Made by a program: the position numbers and the translations under genes. This document shows positions 1 to 10,136 of a DNA stretch of 64,000 nucleotides, in pieces; position 1 is the first letter of the stretch; every line of letters begins with the position of its first letter. The notes beneath the pieces are model-generated. The model was not told the origin of the DNA. It saw nothing but the letters and a program-made list of their open reading frames with translations, and made no database searches. Source of the DNA: Actinomycetota bacterium (lineage in GTDB: Bacteria > Actinomycetota > Thermoleophilia > Gaiellales > F1-60-MAGs149); assembly GCA_009885805.1 (NCBI GenBank), contig VFJZ01000003.1, positions 62,001 through 126,000 on the forward strand. Reading direction: 5' to 3'.

Positions 1-1927
1 GGAGGCGGTCATGGCCGGCGTGGCGGCGGCCGGCGTCGACCTGCGCGACGTGGCCCTCTTCTCGCACGGCACCACCGTCGCGACGAACGCGCTGATCACG
101 CGTCGCTTCCCTCCCGTCGCGATGGTCACGACGCGGGGGTTCCGCGACGTGATCGAGATCCGGCGCGGCACGAAGCAGGACCTGTGGGATGCCTACAAGG
201 ACGTCGCGCCTCCCTACGTGCAGCGGCGCCACCGGCTCGAGGTCGACGAGCGCGTCGACTACGCCGGCCGCATCGTCACCGCGCTCGACGAGGATGGCGC
301 TCGGGCGACGGCGCGTACGCTGCGCCGGCGCGGCATCGAGACGGTCGCGGTCTGTTTCGTCAATGCCTACGCGAACGACGCCAACGAGCGGCGGATGCGC
401 GAGATCCTGGTCGAGGAGATCCCCGGCGTGACGGTCTCGACGTCCAGCGAGACGCTGCCGGAGATCTTCGAGCACGAGCGGTTCTCGACGACCGTCGCCA
501 ACGCCGTGCTCGCACCGCTCGTCGGCGGCTACGTGCGACGGCTGTCGGACCGCCTGCGCCAGGGCGGCTACGGCGGCGACCTCTTGCTCCTCCACTCCGG
601 CGGCGGCGTGATGACGCCACGCCTCGTCGATCGCTATGCCGTTCGGCTCGCCGCCTCGGGTATCGCGGCGGGGGCGATCGCGGCCCGCCACATCGCCCTG
701 CTGGCCGGTCACCAGCACGCGATCGGTCTCGACATGGGTGGCACCTCCACCGACATCTCCCTCGTCTACGACGGCGAGCTGCGCGTGACCAGGGAGTGGT
801 TCGTCGAGTACGGCTATCCGATCTGCTTCCCGTCGATCGAGGTGCTGACGATCGGCGCCGGCGGCGGCTCGCTGGCCTGGATCGACGAGGCCGGCTCGCT
901 CCGCAACGGGCCGCAGTCGGCCGGTGCCGATCCCGGTCCCGCCTGCTACGGCCGCGGTGGGACGGCCGCGACGAACACCGACGCCAACGTCGTCCTCGGT
1001 CGCCTCTCAGCCCGCCTCGTCGACGGAGCCGTGCCGCTCGACGCCGAGGCCGCCGCAGCGGCGGTCCGGCGCTCGGTCGCGGCGCCGCTGGGGCTCGACG
1101 AAAGCGCGGCCGCCCGCGCGGCACTGCAGGTCGCGAACGCCAACATGGCGGATGCCGTCCGGCTGATCTCGATCCGTCGCGGCTACGACCCGCGCGAGTT
1201 CGCACTCGTCGTCTTCGGCGGTGCCGGGCCGCTCCACGGGGCCGCCCTCGCCCGCGACCTGGCGATCCCCACCGTGATCGTGCCGCCGAACCCGGGGATC
1301 ACGTCGGCCCTCGGCTGCCTCCTCGTCGATATCCGCCACGACCTCGCGGCGATGTTCCTGCGGCCAGCGGACGACGTCGATCCGGCCGAGGTCGAGACCG
1401 AGTTCGCGAAGCTCGAGGCCGAGGCCCGCGAGCGCCTGGCGGTCGAGGGCGTCGCCGTCGGCGACATCAGCCTGCAGCGCTCGCTGTCGATGCGCTACCT
1501 CGGGCAGTGGCGCTCTTTGGACGTGCCCTGCGGCGTGGGCGCCGGCGCGGTCGAGGCAGCGGTGGCGCGGTTTCACGACGAGCATGCCCGCGAGTTCTCC
1601 TACCGCCGCGACGGTGCGGCCGTCGAGCTGTACCAGCTCGGGCTGCGCGCGATCGGCGTGACACCGAAGCCGACACTGCGGCCGCGGCCAACCGCGGCCC
1701 GGGCCGTCGCGAGCGAGGCGTCACGCCGTCCGGTGTACTTCGACGAGCATCCCGCCGCAATCGAGACTCCGGTCTACCGGCGGTCTGACCTGCCCGTCGG
1801 CGTCGTCCTCCACGGCCCGGCGGTGATCGAGCAACTCGACTCGACGACCCTCGTCCCACCCGACGTCACGGCCGTCGTCGACGAGTGGCTCAACATCCGC
1901 ATGACATTCGACGGGGAGGCACAGTGA
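1..1927 (+). CDS. hyuA: Hydantoinase/oxoprolinase family protein, HyuA-type subunit (5' end truncated by window edge)
   Basis: ORF 11..1927 contains HGTTVATNALITRR, IGLDMGGTSTDISLV, GGAGPLHG motifs typical of HyuA/oxoprolinase; the N-terminal ATPase motif appears to lie upstream of the window; stop overlaps the next start (GTGA). Confidence 0.88.
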   Translation, partial: EAVMAGVAAAGVDLRDVALFSHGTTVATNALITRRFPPVAMVTTRGFRDVIEIRRGTKQDLWDAYKDVAPPYVQRRHRLEVDERVDYAGRIVTALDEDGARATARTLRRRGIETVAVCFVNAYANDANERRMREILVEEIPGVTVSTSSETLPEIFEHERFSTTVANAVLAPLVGGYVRRLSDRLRQGGYGGDLLLLHSGGGVMTPRLVDRYAVRLAASGIAAGAIAARHIALLAGHQHAIGLDMGGTSTDISLVYDGELRVTREWFVEYGYPICFPSIEVLTIGAGGGSLAWIDEAGSLRNGPQSAGADPGPACYGRGGTAATNTDANVVLGRLSARLVDGAVPLDAEAAAAAVRRSVAAPLGLDESAAARAALQVANANMADAVRLISIRRGYDPREFALVVFGGAGPLHGAALARDLAIPTVIVPPNPGITSALGCLLVDIRHDLAAMFLRPADDVDPAEVETEFAKLEAEARERLAVEGVAVGDISLQRSLSMRYLGQWRSLDVPCGVGAGAVEAAVARFHDEHAREFSYRRDGAAVELYQLGLRAIGVTPKPTLRPRPTAARAVASEASRRPVYFDEHPAAIETPVYRRSDLPVGVVLHGPAVIEQLDSTTLVPPDVTAVVDEWLNIRMTFDGEAQ

Positions 1928-3897
1928 GCGAACTGCCGGCGAACCGCGTCTCCACCCTCGACCCGGTCACGTTCGAGGTGTTGAAGAACGCCTTCTCCAC
2001 CGCCGTCGACCTGATGAGCGAGCAGATCCTCCGCACCTGTCACTCGTTCGTGATCTTCGCGCGCGACTTCTCCTGCGCGCTCTGCGACGCCCGCGGCGAC
2101 ACGATCATGCAGGGGTCGCAGGACATCGCCGTCCACGTCGGCACGCTGCACTACACCTGCAAGGCCGTGATCGAGGCGTTCCCCGAAGACATCCATCCGG
2201 GGGACGTGTTCGCCGTCAACGACCCGTATCTCGGCGGCACCCACTTCAACGACGTCCGCATCATCCGGCCGATCTTCCACGAGGGCCGGATCATCGCCTA
2301 CGCGCAGGCGAACGGGCACTGGGCGGACGTTGGCGGTTCGGTCCCGGGCTCGTTCGACGTCAACGCGCGCGAGCACTTCGGCGAGGGTCTGCGGATCCCG
2401 CCGGTCCGCCTCTGGGATCGTGGCGTCTACCGCTCCGACGTCGCGCGGCTGATCTTCTCGAACACGCGCGTTCCCTCCGACAACGAGGGCGACATGCACG
2501 CGCAGGCGGAGGCGACGAGGATCTGTCAGCGCGAGGTGCTCCGGCTCGCCGCGAAGTACGGCGTCGACACCGTCGTCACGGCGATGAGCGAGGTGCAGGA
2601 CTACGTCGAGCGCATTACGCGGGGACGCGTGGCGGCGCTGCCGGATGGCGAGTGGGAGACGGTCGACTACATCGACTCCGACCCAGCGGCCGGCGAGGGG
2701 CTGATCGCCGTCCGCGTGCGGATGACGATCAGCGGCGATCAGCTCCACTACGACCTGAGCGGATCCGACCCGGCGGTCGGATCGTTCCTCAACTCGGCGT
2801 ACGGCGCCTCCGTCTCCGGTGTCATGGCCGGCACGAAGACCTTCTTCCCCGACGTCCCCCTCAACGCCGGCTTCTACCGCGCCGTCACCGTCGAGCTCGG
2901 GCCCGAGGGCTCCGTCGTGAACGCACCGTGGCCGATCGCGGTCACCGGCTTCTGCTCGGGGCCGTACGAGAAGATCATGAACGCCATCTTCGAGCTGTGG
3001 TCGCAGGTCATGCCCGAGCGGGCGATCGCCTGCTCGTTCAACCTCGAGTACCTGCTCGTCGGCGGCCGTGATGCACGCCGGCCAGACCGGCCGGTCTTCA
3101 TGTGGTACGACTGGATGGTCGGCGGCTGGGGTGGTCGGAACGGCCGCGACGGCAGCACCGCGACGGCGCCGATCTTCGGCGTCGGCCTCGCCGTTCAGCC
3201 CGTCGAGGGGCAGGAGCGACTGTCGCCGGTCATGACGACGCGGCATCAGATCCTGACCGACTCGGGTGGGCCCGGCGAGTTTCGCGGTGGCTGCGGCGTC
3301 GAGAAGGGCGCGACGCTCACGGCCGCCGAGCGCACGGTGATGTCGTACTGCTGTGACAGGGCGCGCTCGATCGCGTGGGGTATCGACGGCGGGCTGCCGT
3401 CGCTGCCGCACGGCGTCTGGCTCGACCCGGCCGCCGGTGACGAGCGGTTCCTCGGTGCGGTCTTCTCCAACGTCGCCGTGAGCGCAGGCGACTCGTTCCA
3501 GCGGCCGTCGGCCGGCGGCGGCGGCTACGGCGATCCGCTCGATCGCGACCCGGCGGCGGTGCTGGAAGACGTGATCGACGGCTACGTCTCGATCGGACGC
3601 GCGCGCCTCGACTATGGCGTCGTCATCGAGGCGGTCGACCCCGAGATCTGCTCGTATCGGATCGACGCCAACGCGACCGCGCAGGCGCGCGCGGAGATCG
3701 CCGTCCACCGGCGCGGCTGGCAGCTGGAGGACGCCGAGGCGATCGCCGTGCGGTATCGGAGCGGTGAACTCGGCGCGATGGATCTCGTGCGCCGCTACGG
3801 CGTCATCGTCGACTGGGGGACCGGCGAGCTGCTCCCCGAGACGACGAGCCAGTTCCGGGAGATGGTTGCGCGCCGGTCGGTGGCGCACTGGCCGTGA
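1924..3897 (+). CDS. hyuB: Hydantoinase B/oxoprolinase family protein, HyuB-type subunit
   Basis: GTG start overlapping hyuA stop; DPVTFEVLKNAF, DPYLGGTHFNDV, SGGPGEFRGGCG, GGGGYGDPLDRDP motifs typical of HyuB. Confidence 0.9.
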   Translation: MSELPANRVSTLDPVTFEVLKNAFSTAVDLMSEQILRTCHSFVIFARDFSCALCDARGDTIMQGSQDIAVHVGTLHYTCKAVIEAFPEDIHPGDVFAVNDPYLGGTHFNDVRIIRPIFHEGRIIAYAQANGHWADVGGSVPGSFDVNAREHFGEGLRIPPVRLWDRGVYRSDVARLIFSNTRVPSDNEGDMHAQAEATRICQREVLRLAAKYGVDTVVTAMSEVQDYVERITRGRVAALPDGEWETVDYIDSDPAAGEGLIAVRVRMTISGDQLHYDLSGSDPAVGSFLNSAYGASVSGVMAGTKTFFPDVPLNAGFYRAVTVELGPEGSVVNAPWPIAVTGFCSGPYEKIMNAIFELWSQVMPERAIACSFNLEYLLVGGRDARRPDRPVFMWYDWMVGGWGGRNGRDGSTATAPIFGVGLAVQPVEGQERLSPVMTTRHQILTDSGGPGEFRGGCGVEKGATLTAAERTVMSYCCDRARSIAWGIDGGLPSLPHGVWLDPAAGDERFLGAVFSNVAVSAGDSFQRPSAGGGGYGDPLDRDPAAVLEDVIDGYVSIGRARLDYGVVIEAVDPEICSYRIDANATAQARAEIAVHRRGWQLEDAEAIAVRYRSGELGAMDLVRRYGVIVDWGTGELLPETTSQFREMVARRSVAHWP

Positions 3898-3918
3898 TCT
3901 CCCGAGCGGCCCGGGGCC

Positions 3919-4832
3919 TCACCGGACGAGGTCTGGTGTCGTCGTCCGCCAGGCGCCGCCCTCGAGGACCTGCTCACGGACGACACCCGCCACGTAGCGG
4001 CCGTCGCCGGGCCGGCCGCCGAGGCGGATCGCGCGCCAGGTCGTCGGCGTCGACTCGACGACGTAGAGCGGCGTCTTTAGCAGGAGCCCGCCGGTTGCCG
4101 GCGACGGGTCCCCGGGCTCGCCGTCTCCCGCGAGGAGCAGGAAGAACGCCGTCATGCCGGTGTACGTCGGTCGCTGCGCGTACGAGTCCTGGAGACAGTC
4201 GCACGGGTTGAGCCGTAGCCTGCCGCCGCCGATGTAGTCGCGCTCGAGGTGGATCTGGGCGCGAGCCGCGCGCATCGGATCGCCGGCGCGCCGGAACAGG
4301 TAGACCTGGGCGGCAAGCGTGCACGACTGCAGGTACGAGCGACCGGACCAGGCGACATCGCCGTTGGGGGCCTGCAGCGCGGCGAGTGCGCGTTCGGCAC
4401 ACTCGATCGGACGGCCGGCAAGGCGCATCGAGACCGTCGTCAGGACGTGGTACGCGAGTGGGTACGCCGGCGGGTCGCCGATCAGGCAGACGCCGCCCGG
4501 ACCGTCGAGGCGCGGCATGCCGTCGAGGATTCGCTCCGCCACGCTCGCGAACCGCTCTGGAACGGGCGCATGGGCGTCGGGTGGCGGCAGGATGCGACGA
4601 GTGAACGAATGCCCCGTCGGGCCAGACCGGGTCGGCCGCTCATGATCTGGGAGGCGCCGATCATCGCGGCCGCGTACCGGTCGTTGTCGGGGTTCACCGC
4701 GTACGTGCCGTTGGCCTTGGGTTTCCAGCCCGCGACCAGGTCGCTGCCGATCGCCGCGGGGGTCGCGGCGAACGTCGCCGGTGCCAGCGCCAGGACACCC
4801 GCCAGGACGGCAGCGGCGCTACTCGTCTTCAG
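3919..4832 (-). pseudogene. Putative secreted protein, apparently frameshifted near ~4620-4650
   Basis: 3' part is ORF 3919..4542 (-). An upstream frame reads LKTSSAAAVLAGVLALAPATFAATPAAIGSDLVAGWKPKANGTYAVNPDNDRY (signal-peptide-like) but switches frame around position 4640 into SGPTGHSFTRRILPPPDAHAPVPERFASVAERILDGMPRLDG. Could be pseudogene or sequencing error. Confidence 0.4.
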
Positions 4833-5394
4833 GACCGAGATAGCGAACCTCGGAGAAGACCCGCCGGATGATCGGCTCGAACGCGCTGATCGGCAGCGTG
4901 TCGTACGCCGGGTCGAAGCAGTTCTGGTCGTACTCGGCGCAGAACTCGACGCAGGCGTCGTACCACGGATGATCGCGGTACCGATCCCGCGCGTTCGGAT
5001 CCTGCCCGTAGTGATGCGCGTAGTAGAAGCGCTGGAAGAGGCCGTGGTACTTGACGATCCAGCAGACCTCCTCCCGGACGTACGGCTTCATGATCGCCGC
5101 CACCATCTCGCCGTGCGTGTGCGGTGCGAGGGCGTCGCCGATGTCGTGCAGCAGCGTGGCGGCGACGTACTCGTCGTCACGGCCGTCGCGCAGCGCGCGC
5201 GTCGCCGACTGCAGCGAGTGGTCGTAGCGCGTGACCTTGTAGCCGGGCAGCGAGAGTCGCAGTTCCTCGACGGCGGAGAGAAGGCGGTCGGGGAGCGTGT
5301 GGCAGTACTCCTCCTCGACCCGGGCCAGCAGCGCGTAATCGTCGGCGGTGCCGTCCGCCATGTGGACGAACGAGACGGTTTCCATCGGGTCCAA
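4819..5394 (-). CDS. HD-domain phosphohydrolase-like protein
   Basis: 191 aa; YDHSLQSATRA ... ATLLHDIGD ... WIVKYHG pattern of HD domains. Confidence 0.75.
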   Translation of the reverse strand: MDPMETVSFVHMADGTADDYALLARVEEEYCHTLPDRLLSAVEELRLSLPGYKVTRYDHSLQSATRALRDGRDDEYVAATLLHDIGDALAPHTHGEMVAAIMKPYVREEVCWIVKYHGLFQRFYYAHHYGQDPNARDRYRDHPWYDACVEFCAEYDQNCFDPAYDTLPISAFEPIIRRVFSEVRYLGPEDE

Positions 5395-5399
5395 GTATG

Positions 5400-6953
5400 T
5401 CAGGTCGCCAGCTCGCGCTCGCGCAGGACGCGGCGCAGGATCTTGCCCGAGGGCGACTTCGGGATCGCCTCGATCAGCTCGCAGTCACGGATGCGCTTGT
5501 GCGGCGCGACGTGTCCCGCGACGAAGCCCATGATCTCCGCCGGCGTCAAGATCGCATCGGCCTTGAGCACGACGAACGCCTTCGGGATCTCGCCCGCGTC
5601 CTCGTCCGGTACCCCGATCACGGCAGCGTCTGCGATCGCCGGGTGCGTCAGCAGCAGGCCTTCCAGCTCGGCCGGCGGCACCTGATAGCCCTTGTACTTG
5701 ATCAGCTCCTTCAGCCGGTCGACGATCGTGAACCACCCCTCGCCGTCCACGGTCGCGATGTCGCCCGTCCGCAGCCAGCCGTCCGCGTCGATCGTGGCCG
5801 CGGTCGCCTCCGCGTTCCCGAGGTAGCCGGTCATGACCTGCGGCCCGCGCAGCCACAGTTCGCCGACGGTCCCGTCAGCGCCGGTGGACGGATCGACCAG
5901 ACGCGCCTCCGTGTTCGGGACGAGGCGGCCGGCCGATCCGTACACGGTCGGCAGTCCCTGCGGGCTCGCGTGGGTGACGGGGCTGGTCTCCGTCAGGCCG
6001 TAGCCCTGTCCGACCTCGCAGCCCAGCCGCTCGGCGACGCTGCGCTGCAGATCGGCGTCGAGCGGCGCCGCGCCGGAGATGATGAAGCGGATGCTCGACA
6101 GGTCGTAGCGGTCGACCAGCGGGCTCTTGCCGAGCGCGACCACGACCGGCGGCGCGACGTAGAGCGCGGTCACGCGGTGTTCCTGGATCAGGCTGAGGAA
6201 CTGCTCGAGGTCGAACCGTGGCATCGTCACGACCGTCGCTCCGTGCCGCAGGGCGCCGTTCAGCACCACGGTCTGTCCGTAGATGTGGAAGAACGGCAGG
6301 ATCGCGAGCGTGACGTCGGTCTCGTCGATGTGTCGGATCGCCGAGAACTGCGCGATGTTCGCGACCAGGTTGCGGTGCGTCAGCATCACGCCCTTCGCCA
6401 GCCCGGTCGTGCCGCTCGAGTACGGCAGCGTCACCAGGTCAGACGGCGGGTCGATGGCCGGCTCGGGGACGTCTGCCCCCGTCGCCACCAGGTCGGCGAA
6501 GGACGACGCCCCGTCTGCCTCGCCGAAGACGATCACGTCGTCGATGCCGACGGCCCGCGCGGCGGGCAGGGCCCGGTCGAGGAACGGTGGGACCGTGATC
6601 AGCCGGCGGGCCCCGGCGTCGCGCAGCTGGAAGGCGACCTCGTCCGGCGTGTAGAGGGAGTTGATGGTGGTCGCGATGGCGCCCGCCCGAGCGACGCCGT
6701 GGAACGCGACGGCGTACTCCGGGACGTTCGGCGCGAAGATGCCGACGACATCGCCCTTCGCGACACCTCGCTCCGCGAGCCCGGCCGCGCAGCGCCCGAC
6801 CAGGTGATCGAGCATCGCGTAGGAGTACGACCGACCGGTCGTCCCATCGACGAGCGCCACTCGGTCGCCGCGCGCCGGCGCATCGCGCAGGACGTACTCG
6901 GCGAGCGCGACGTCGGGGATGTCGACGTCCGGGTAGCGGCTGCGGATGACCAT
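5400..6953 (-). CDS. AMP-dependent acyl-CoA synthetase (4-coumarate-CoA ligase/FadD-like)
   Basis: YSSGTTGLAKGVMLTHRN, GYGLTETSPVT, GWLRTGDIATVD, PKSPSGKILRRVLRE motifs; ATG at 6953 in the long minus-strand ORF. Confidence 0.92.
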   Translation of the reverse strand: MVIRSRYPDVDIPDVALAEYVLRDAPARGDRVALVDGTTGRSYSYAMLDHLVGRCAAGLAERGVAKGDVVGIFAPNVPEYAVAFHGVARAGAIATTINSLYTPDEVAFQLRDAGARRLITVPPFLDRALPAARAVGIDDVIVFGEADGASSFADLVATGADVPEPAIDPPSDLVTLPYSSGTTGLAKGVMLTHRNLVANIAQFSAIRHIDETDVTLAILPFFHIYGQTVVLNGALRHGATVVTMPRFDLEQFLSLIQEHRVTALYVAPPVVVALGKSPLVDRYDLSSIRFIISGAAPLDADLQRSVAERLGCEVGQGYGLTETSPVTHASPQGLPTVYGSAGRLVPNTEARLVDPSTGADGTVGELWLRGPQVMTGYLGNAEATAATIDADGWLRTGDIATVDGEGWFTIVDRLKELIKYKGYQVPPAELEGLLLTHPAIADAAVIGVPDEDAGEIPKAFVVLKADAILTPAEIMGFVAGHVAPHKRIRDCELIEAIPKSPSGKILRRVLRERELAT

Positions 6954-6989
6954 GCCGGCGATCCTAGCGGAGCCAGGTAGCCTGTCGCC

Positions 6990-8198
6990 ATGCGCAGACG
7001 GGTCGTCGTCACCGGCGCAGGTGTCGTTACGTCGATCGGCGCCGGCCGCGAGGCATTCTGGGACGCCCTCGCCGCGATGCGGTCCGGGGCGGAGCGGATC
7101 GTCGTCGAGGGGATCGGCGACCTGGTCGCCTTCCCCGCGCCGGCTGACGACGCCGAGGAGCGTTTCGGCCGCAAGGAGGCGCGCCGCATGGATCGCGCTG
7201 GCCGGCTCGCCGCGACCGCGGCGGCGCTCGCGCTCGAGGACGCCGGCGATCTGGCGCTGCCCGGGACGCGCGTCGGATCGGCGACCGGCAGCGCGCACGG
7301 TGGCGCGGAGACGATCCACGAGGCGTACCGCGCCTTCTTCGAGCGCGGCCCGGATCGCATCTCCCCGTTCTCGATTCCGCTCGGTCTGCCGAACAGCGCG
7401 GCCGGCGCCGTTGCCCGTGCGCATAGGCTCTACGGCCCATCGACCTCGATCGGCACCGCCTGCGCGGCCGGCTCCGACGCGATCGGCACGGCGCTGCGCG
7501 TCATCCGCGACGGCTCGGCCGACGCCATGGTTGCCGGCGGCGCCGACGCCGCGCTGACGCCGTTCGTCGTCGCCGGCTACCGGAAGCTCGGGGCGTTGTC
7601 GCCGGGGCGGGGAGCGCCGGAGGCGGTCTGCCGGCCGTTCGACCGCGCCCGGGACGGCTTCGTGATCGGCGAGGGCGCCGGCTTCCTGGTCCTCGAGGAG
7701 CGCGAGCACGCGCTCGCGAGGGGCGCCCGCGTGCTGGCGGAGCTGGCCGGCTACGGACAGTCCTGCGACGCCGGCCACCTGACGGATCCCGACGACACGG
7801 GAGCTGGCCCGGCGCGGGCGATCCGCGCGGCGCTGGCCGACGCAGGGGTCAGACCGGAGCAGATCGCCTACGTCAACGCCCACGCCACCTCGACTCCGGC
7901 GGGTGACGTGGCGGAACTCCGTGCGCTCGCCGCTGCCGGACTCGCCTCGGCGCCGGTCTCGTCGACGAAGGCACTGCACGGGCACTGCCTCGGCGCGGCC
8001 GGCGGGGTCGAGGCCGTCGCGGCGCTGATGGCCCTCGTCCGCGGCGTGCTGCCGGCGGGCGCGAACCTGGACGATCCGGAGGTCGACGCGACCGTCGATC
8101 TCGTCGTCTCGCCGCGGGCGGCGGACGCCGAGGCCGTCCTGTCGAACAGCTTCGGTTTCGGCGGCCACAACGCCGCCCTCATCTTCCGCCGCGGCTGA
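6990..8198 (+). CDS. Beta-ketoacyl-ACP synthase family protein (FabF/KAS-like)
   Basis: RRVVVTGAGVVTSIG, STSIGTACAAGSDAIG (catalytic Cys), VNAHATSTPAGD, KALHGHCLGAAG, NSFGFGGHNAALIF motifs. Confidence 0.92.
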   Translation: MRRRVVVTGAGVVTSIGAGREAFWDALAAMRSGAERIVVEGIGDLVAFPAPADDAEERFGRKEARRMDRAGRLAATAAALALEDAGDLALPGTRVGSATGSAHGGAETIHEAYRAFFERGPDRISPFSIPLGLPNSAAGAVARAHRLYGPSTSIGTACAAGSDAIGTALRVIRDGSADAMVAGGADAALTPFVVAGYRKLGALSPGRGAPEAVCRPFDRARDGFVIGEGAGFLVLEEREHALARGARVLAELAGYGQSCDAGHLTDPDDTGAGPARAIRAALADAGVRPEQIAYVNAHATSTPAGDVAELRALAAAGLASAPVSSTKALHGHCLGAAGGVEAVAALMALVRGVLPAGANLDDPEVDATVDLVVSPRAADAEAVLSNSFGFGGHNAALIFRRG

Positions 8199-8201
8199 CG
8201 A

Positions 8202-8645
8202 TCAGGCCATCGGCCCGAGAGGCTCGCCGAGTTGCTCGAGCCACGTCGTGCCCTCGCGCACCGCGACCTCGTCGGGCACGGCGACGGAGAAGTGCGCGTG
8301 CATCGCGCGCCAGGCCCCGTCGTCGACGCGCAACACCGCCGTCAGCCGCGTCGGCAGGCGCATCCCACCTGGCAGGATGAACGCGGGCCGGTCGAACGCG
8401 AAGGCGACGTCCCCGCTCGCCCAGGCGCTGACGCCATCCTCGGCGAGCCGGACGTCGGCGCCCGCGCTGACCAGCTCGCGGAAGTTCGCGAGCCACTCCC
8501 CGCGGTCGGCACTCGCGCGCTGCGTGCCGACGACGAACGCCTCTGCGTCCGCTGCGATGCATCGCTCGAAGGCGTCCGGGTCCTTCGCGTTGAACGCCGC
8601 GTACAGATCGCGCAGACCCGTGGCGGCGTCACCGGATCGTTCCAT
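8202..8645 (-). CDS. SnoaL/NTF2-like (DUF4440-type) protein
   Basis: 147 aa; GLRDLYAAFNAKDPDAFERCIAADAEAFVVGT pattern, small alpha+beta domain. Confidence 0.6.
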   Translation of the reverse strand: MERSGDAATGLRDLYAAFNAKDPDAFERCIAADAEAFVVGTQRASADRGEWLANFRELVSAGADVRLAEDGVSAWASGDVAFAFDRPAFILPGGMRLPTRLTAVLRVDDGAWRAMHAHFSVAVPDEVAVREGTTWLEQLGEPLGPMA

Positions 8646-8717
8646 GGCCCCTCCCGTACGAAGGCGCCGAGCCTACCACGCCGGTTGGCAGTCCGGTCGG
8701 CGCCGCCTGGAGTCGGT

Positions 8718-10127
8718 TCAGATCGGCGGGCGCGCACGGGCCCACGGCCGCACCCGCTCGAGCGCAGCGCCGATGCGCAGCGCCTCGTCGTCGCGTCCCC
8801 GGCGGGCGACGATCTGCAACCCGACCGGGAGGCCCGCGTCCGTGAAGCCGGCGGGCACGGACAGCGCCGGGCACTGGCTCGTGTAGTTGAACACCGCCGT
8901 CATGTCGAGTCCGTACAGCCGACCGTCGGCGCGCTGCGTGTACCACTGGTCGTCGTCCTCGCCCACCGGGCGTGCGGCCTGGCTCATCGTCGGACAGAGC
9001 AGCGCGTCGTAGCGCTCGAGGATCGCTGCGAGGCGCCTCCAGGCGTCGGTGCGGACGAACTCGAGTCGCTTGAAGTCGACCGCCGACATCGCGCGTCCAG
9101 CGTCCATGATCTTGAGGAGCTTCGGATCCATCTTCGGCCGGTACTCGCCGACGACGTGCCCGAAGATCGCCTCGAGGTAGACGCCCCAGTGCTCCGACCA
9201 GGCGTCGTTGAGCGCCCGCGTCCAGCCGAGGTCGACCTCCTCGACGATCGCACCGGCGTCGGCGAGCGCCGCGGCGGCGGCCCGCACCTCACGTTCCGTC
9301 TCGCGCTCGACCGCCCAGCAGCCGAGGTCGACGTCGAGCGCGAGGCGCATCCCCTCGACCGTGGTCGGCGTTGCACCGGACAGGTCGAGCGCGGGCAGGC
9401 TCATGATGTCGCGCTCGCTCGGGCCGCCGGCGACGTGGACGAACAGGCGCGCATCGTCGATCGTGCGGGCCAGCGGGCCGAAGTGGTGGATCGTGTCGAA
9501 CTGCGTCGGCAGGAAGTCGAGGGGGATGCGCCCGAAGCTCGGCTTCAGCCCGACCGTCCCTGACCACGACGCCGGGATGCGGACGGAGCCGCCCATGTCG
9601 GTCCCCTCCGCCAGCGGCACGCAGCCAGCGGCGACGGCGGCCCCTGACCCGCCGGACGAGCCGCCGGGAGACCGGCCCAGATCCCAGGGGTTGCGCGTGA
9701 TGCCCCAGAGCGGCGACTCCGTGAACGACGAGTAGGCGAACTCCGGCGTCGCCGTCTTGCCGACCATGATCGCGCCGGCGCCGAGGAGGCGCTCGACGAG
9801 CAGCGCCGACCGCTCGGGGACGTGATCCTCGAACGCGAAGGACCCCATCGTCGTGCGCTTACCGGCGGTCGGGGTGAGGTCCTTGATCGCGATCGGCACG
9901 CCGTGCAGCGGGCCGATCGTCTCGCCGCGAGCGACCGCCGCGTCGGCGGCCCGCGCGGCGGCGAGGGCCTCGTCGGGATAGGTGAAGACGAAGCAGTTGA
10001 GCTCGCCGTTGACCTCGTCGATTCGGGTCAGCGCGTTGCCGACGACCTCCTCGGCCGTGATCTGCCGGTCGCGGATGCGGGCCGCCGTGACGGTGGCCGG
10101 GGTGTACGCCAGTTCAAGGTCGCTCAT
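8718..10127 (-). CDS. Amidase (amidase signature family)
   Basis: GPLHGVPIAIKDL, GRSPGGSSGGSGAAVAAGCVPLAEGTDMGGSVRIPAS signature. Confidence 0.95.
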   Translation of the reverse strand: MSDLELAYTPATVTAARIRDRQITAEEVVGNALTRIDEVNGELNCFVFTYPDEALAAARAADAAVARGETIGPLHGVPIAIKDLTPTAGKRTTMGSFAFEDHVPERSALLVERLLGAGAIMVGKTATPEFAYSSFTESPLWGITRNPWDLGRSPGGSSGGSGAAVAAGCVPLAEGTDMGGSVRIPASWSGTVGLKPSFGRIPLDFLPTQFDTIHHFGPLARTIDDARLFVHVAGGPSERDIMSLPALDLSGATPTTVEGMRLALDVDLGCWAVERETEREVRAAAAALADAGAIVEEVDLGWTRALNDAWSEHWGVYLEAIFGHVVGEYRPKMDPKLLKIMDAGRAMSAVDFKRLEFVRTDAWRRLAAILERYDALLCPTMSQAARPVGEDDDQWYTQRADGRLYGLDMTAVFNYTSQCPALSVPAGFTDAGLPVGLQIVARRGRDDEALRIGAALERVRPWARARPPI

Positions 10128-10136
10128 CGCTGCATC

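Noticed and set aside
1774-3888. 704-aa minus-strand ORF
   Set aside because: Antisense to well-supported hyuB; composition typical of GC-rich shadow ORFs.
5397-6980. 527-aa plus-strand ORF opposite the acyl-CoA synthetase
   Set aside because: No recognisable domain; antisense to a strongly supported ligase.
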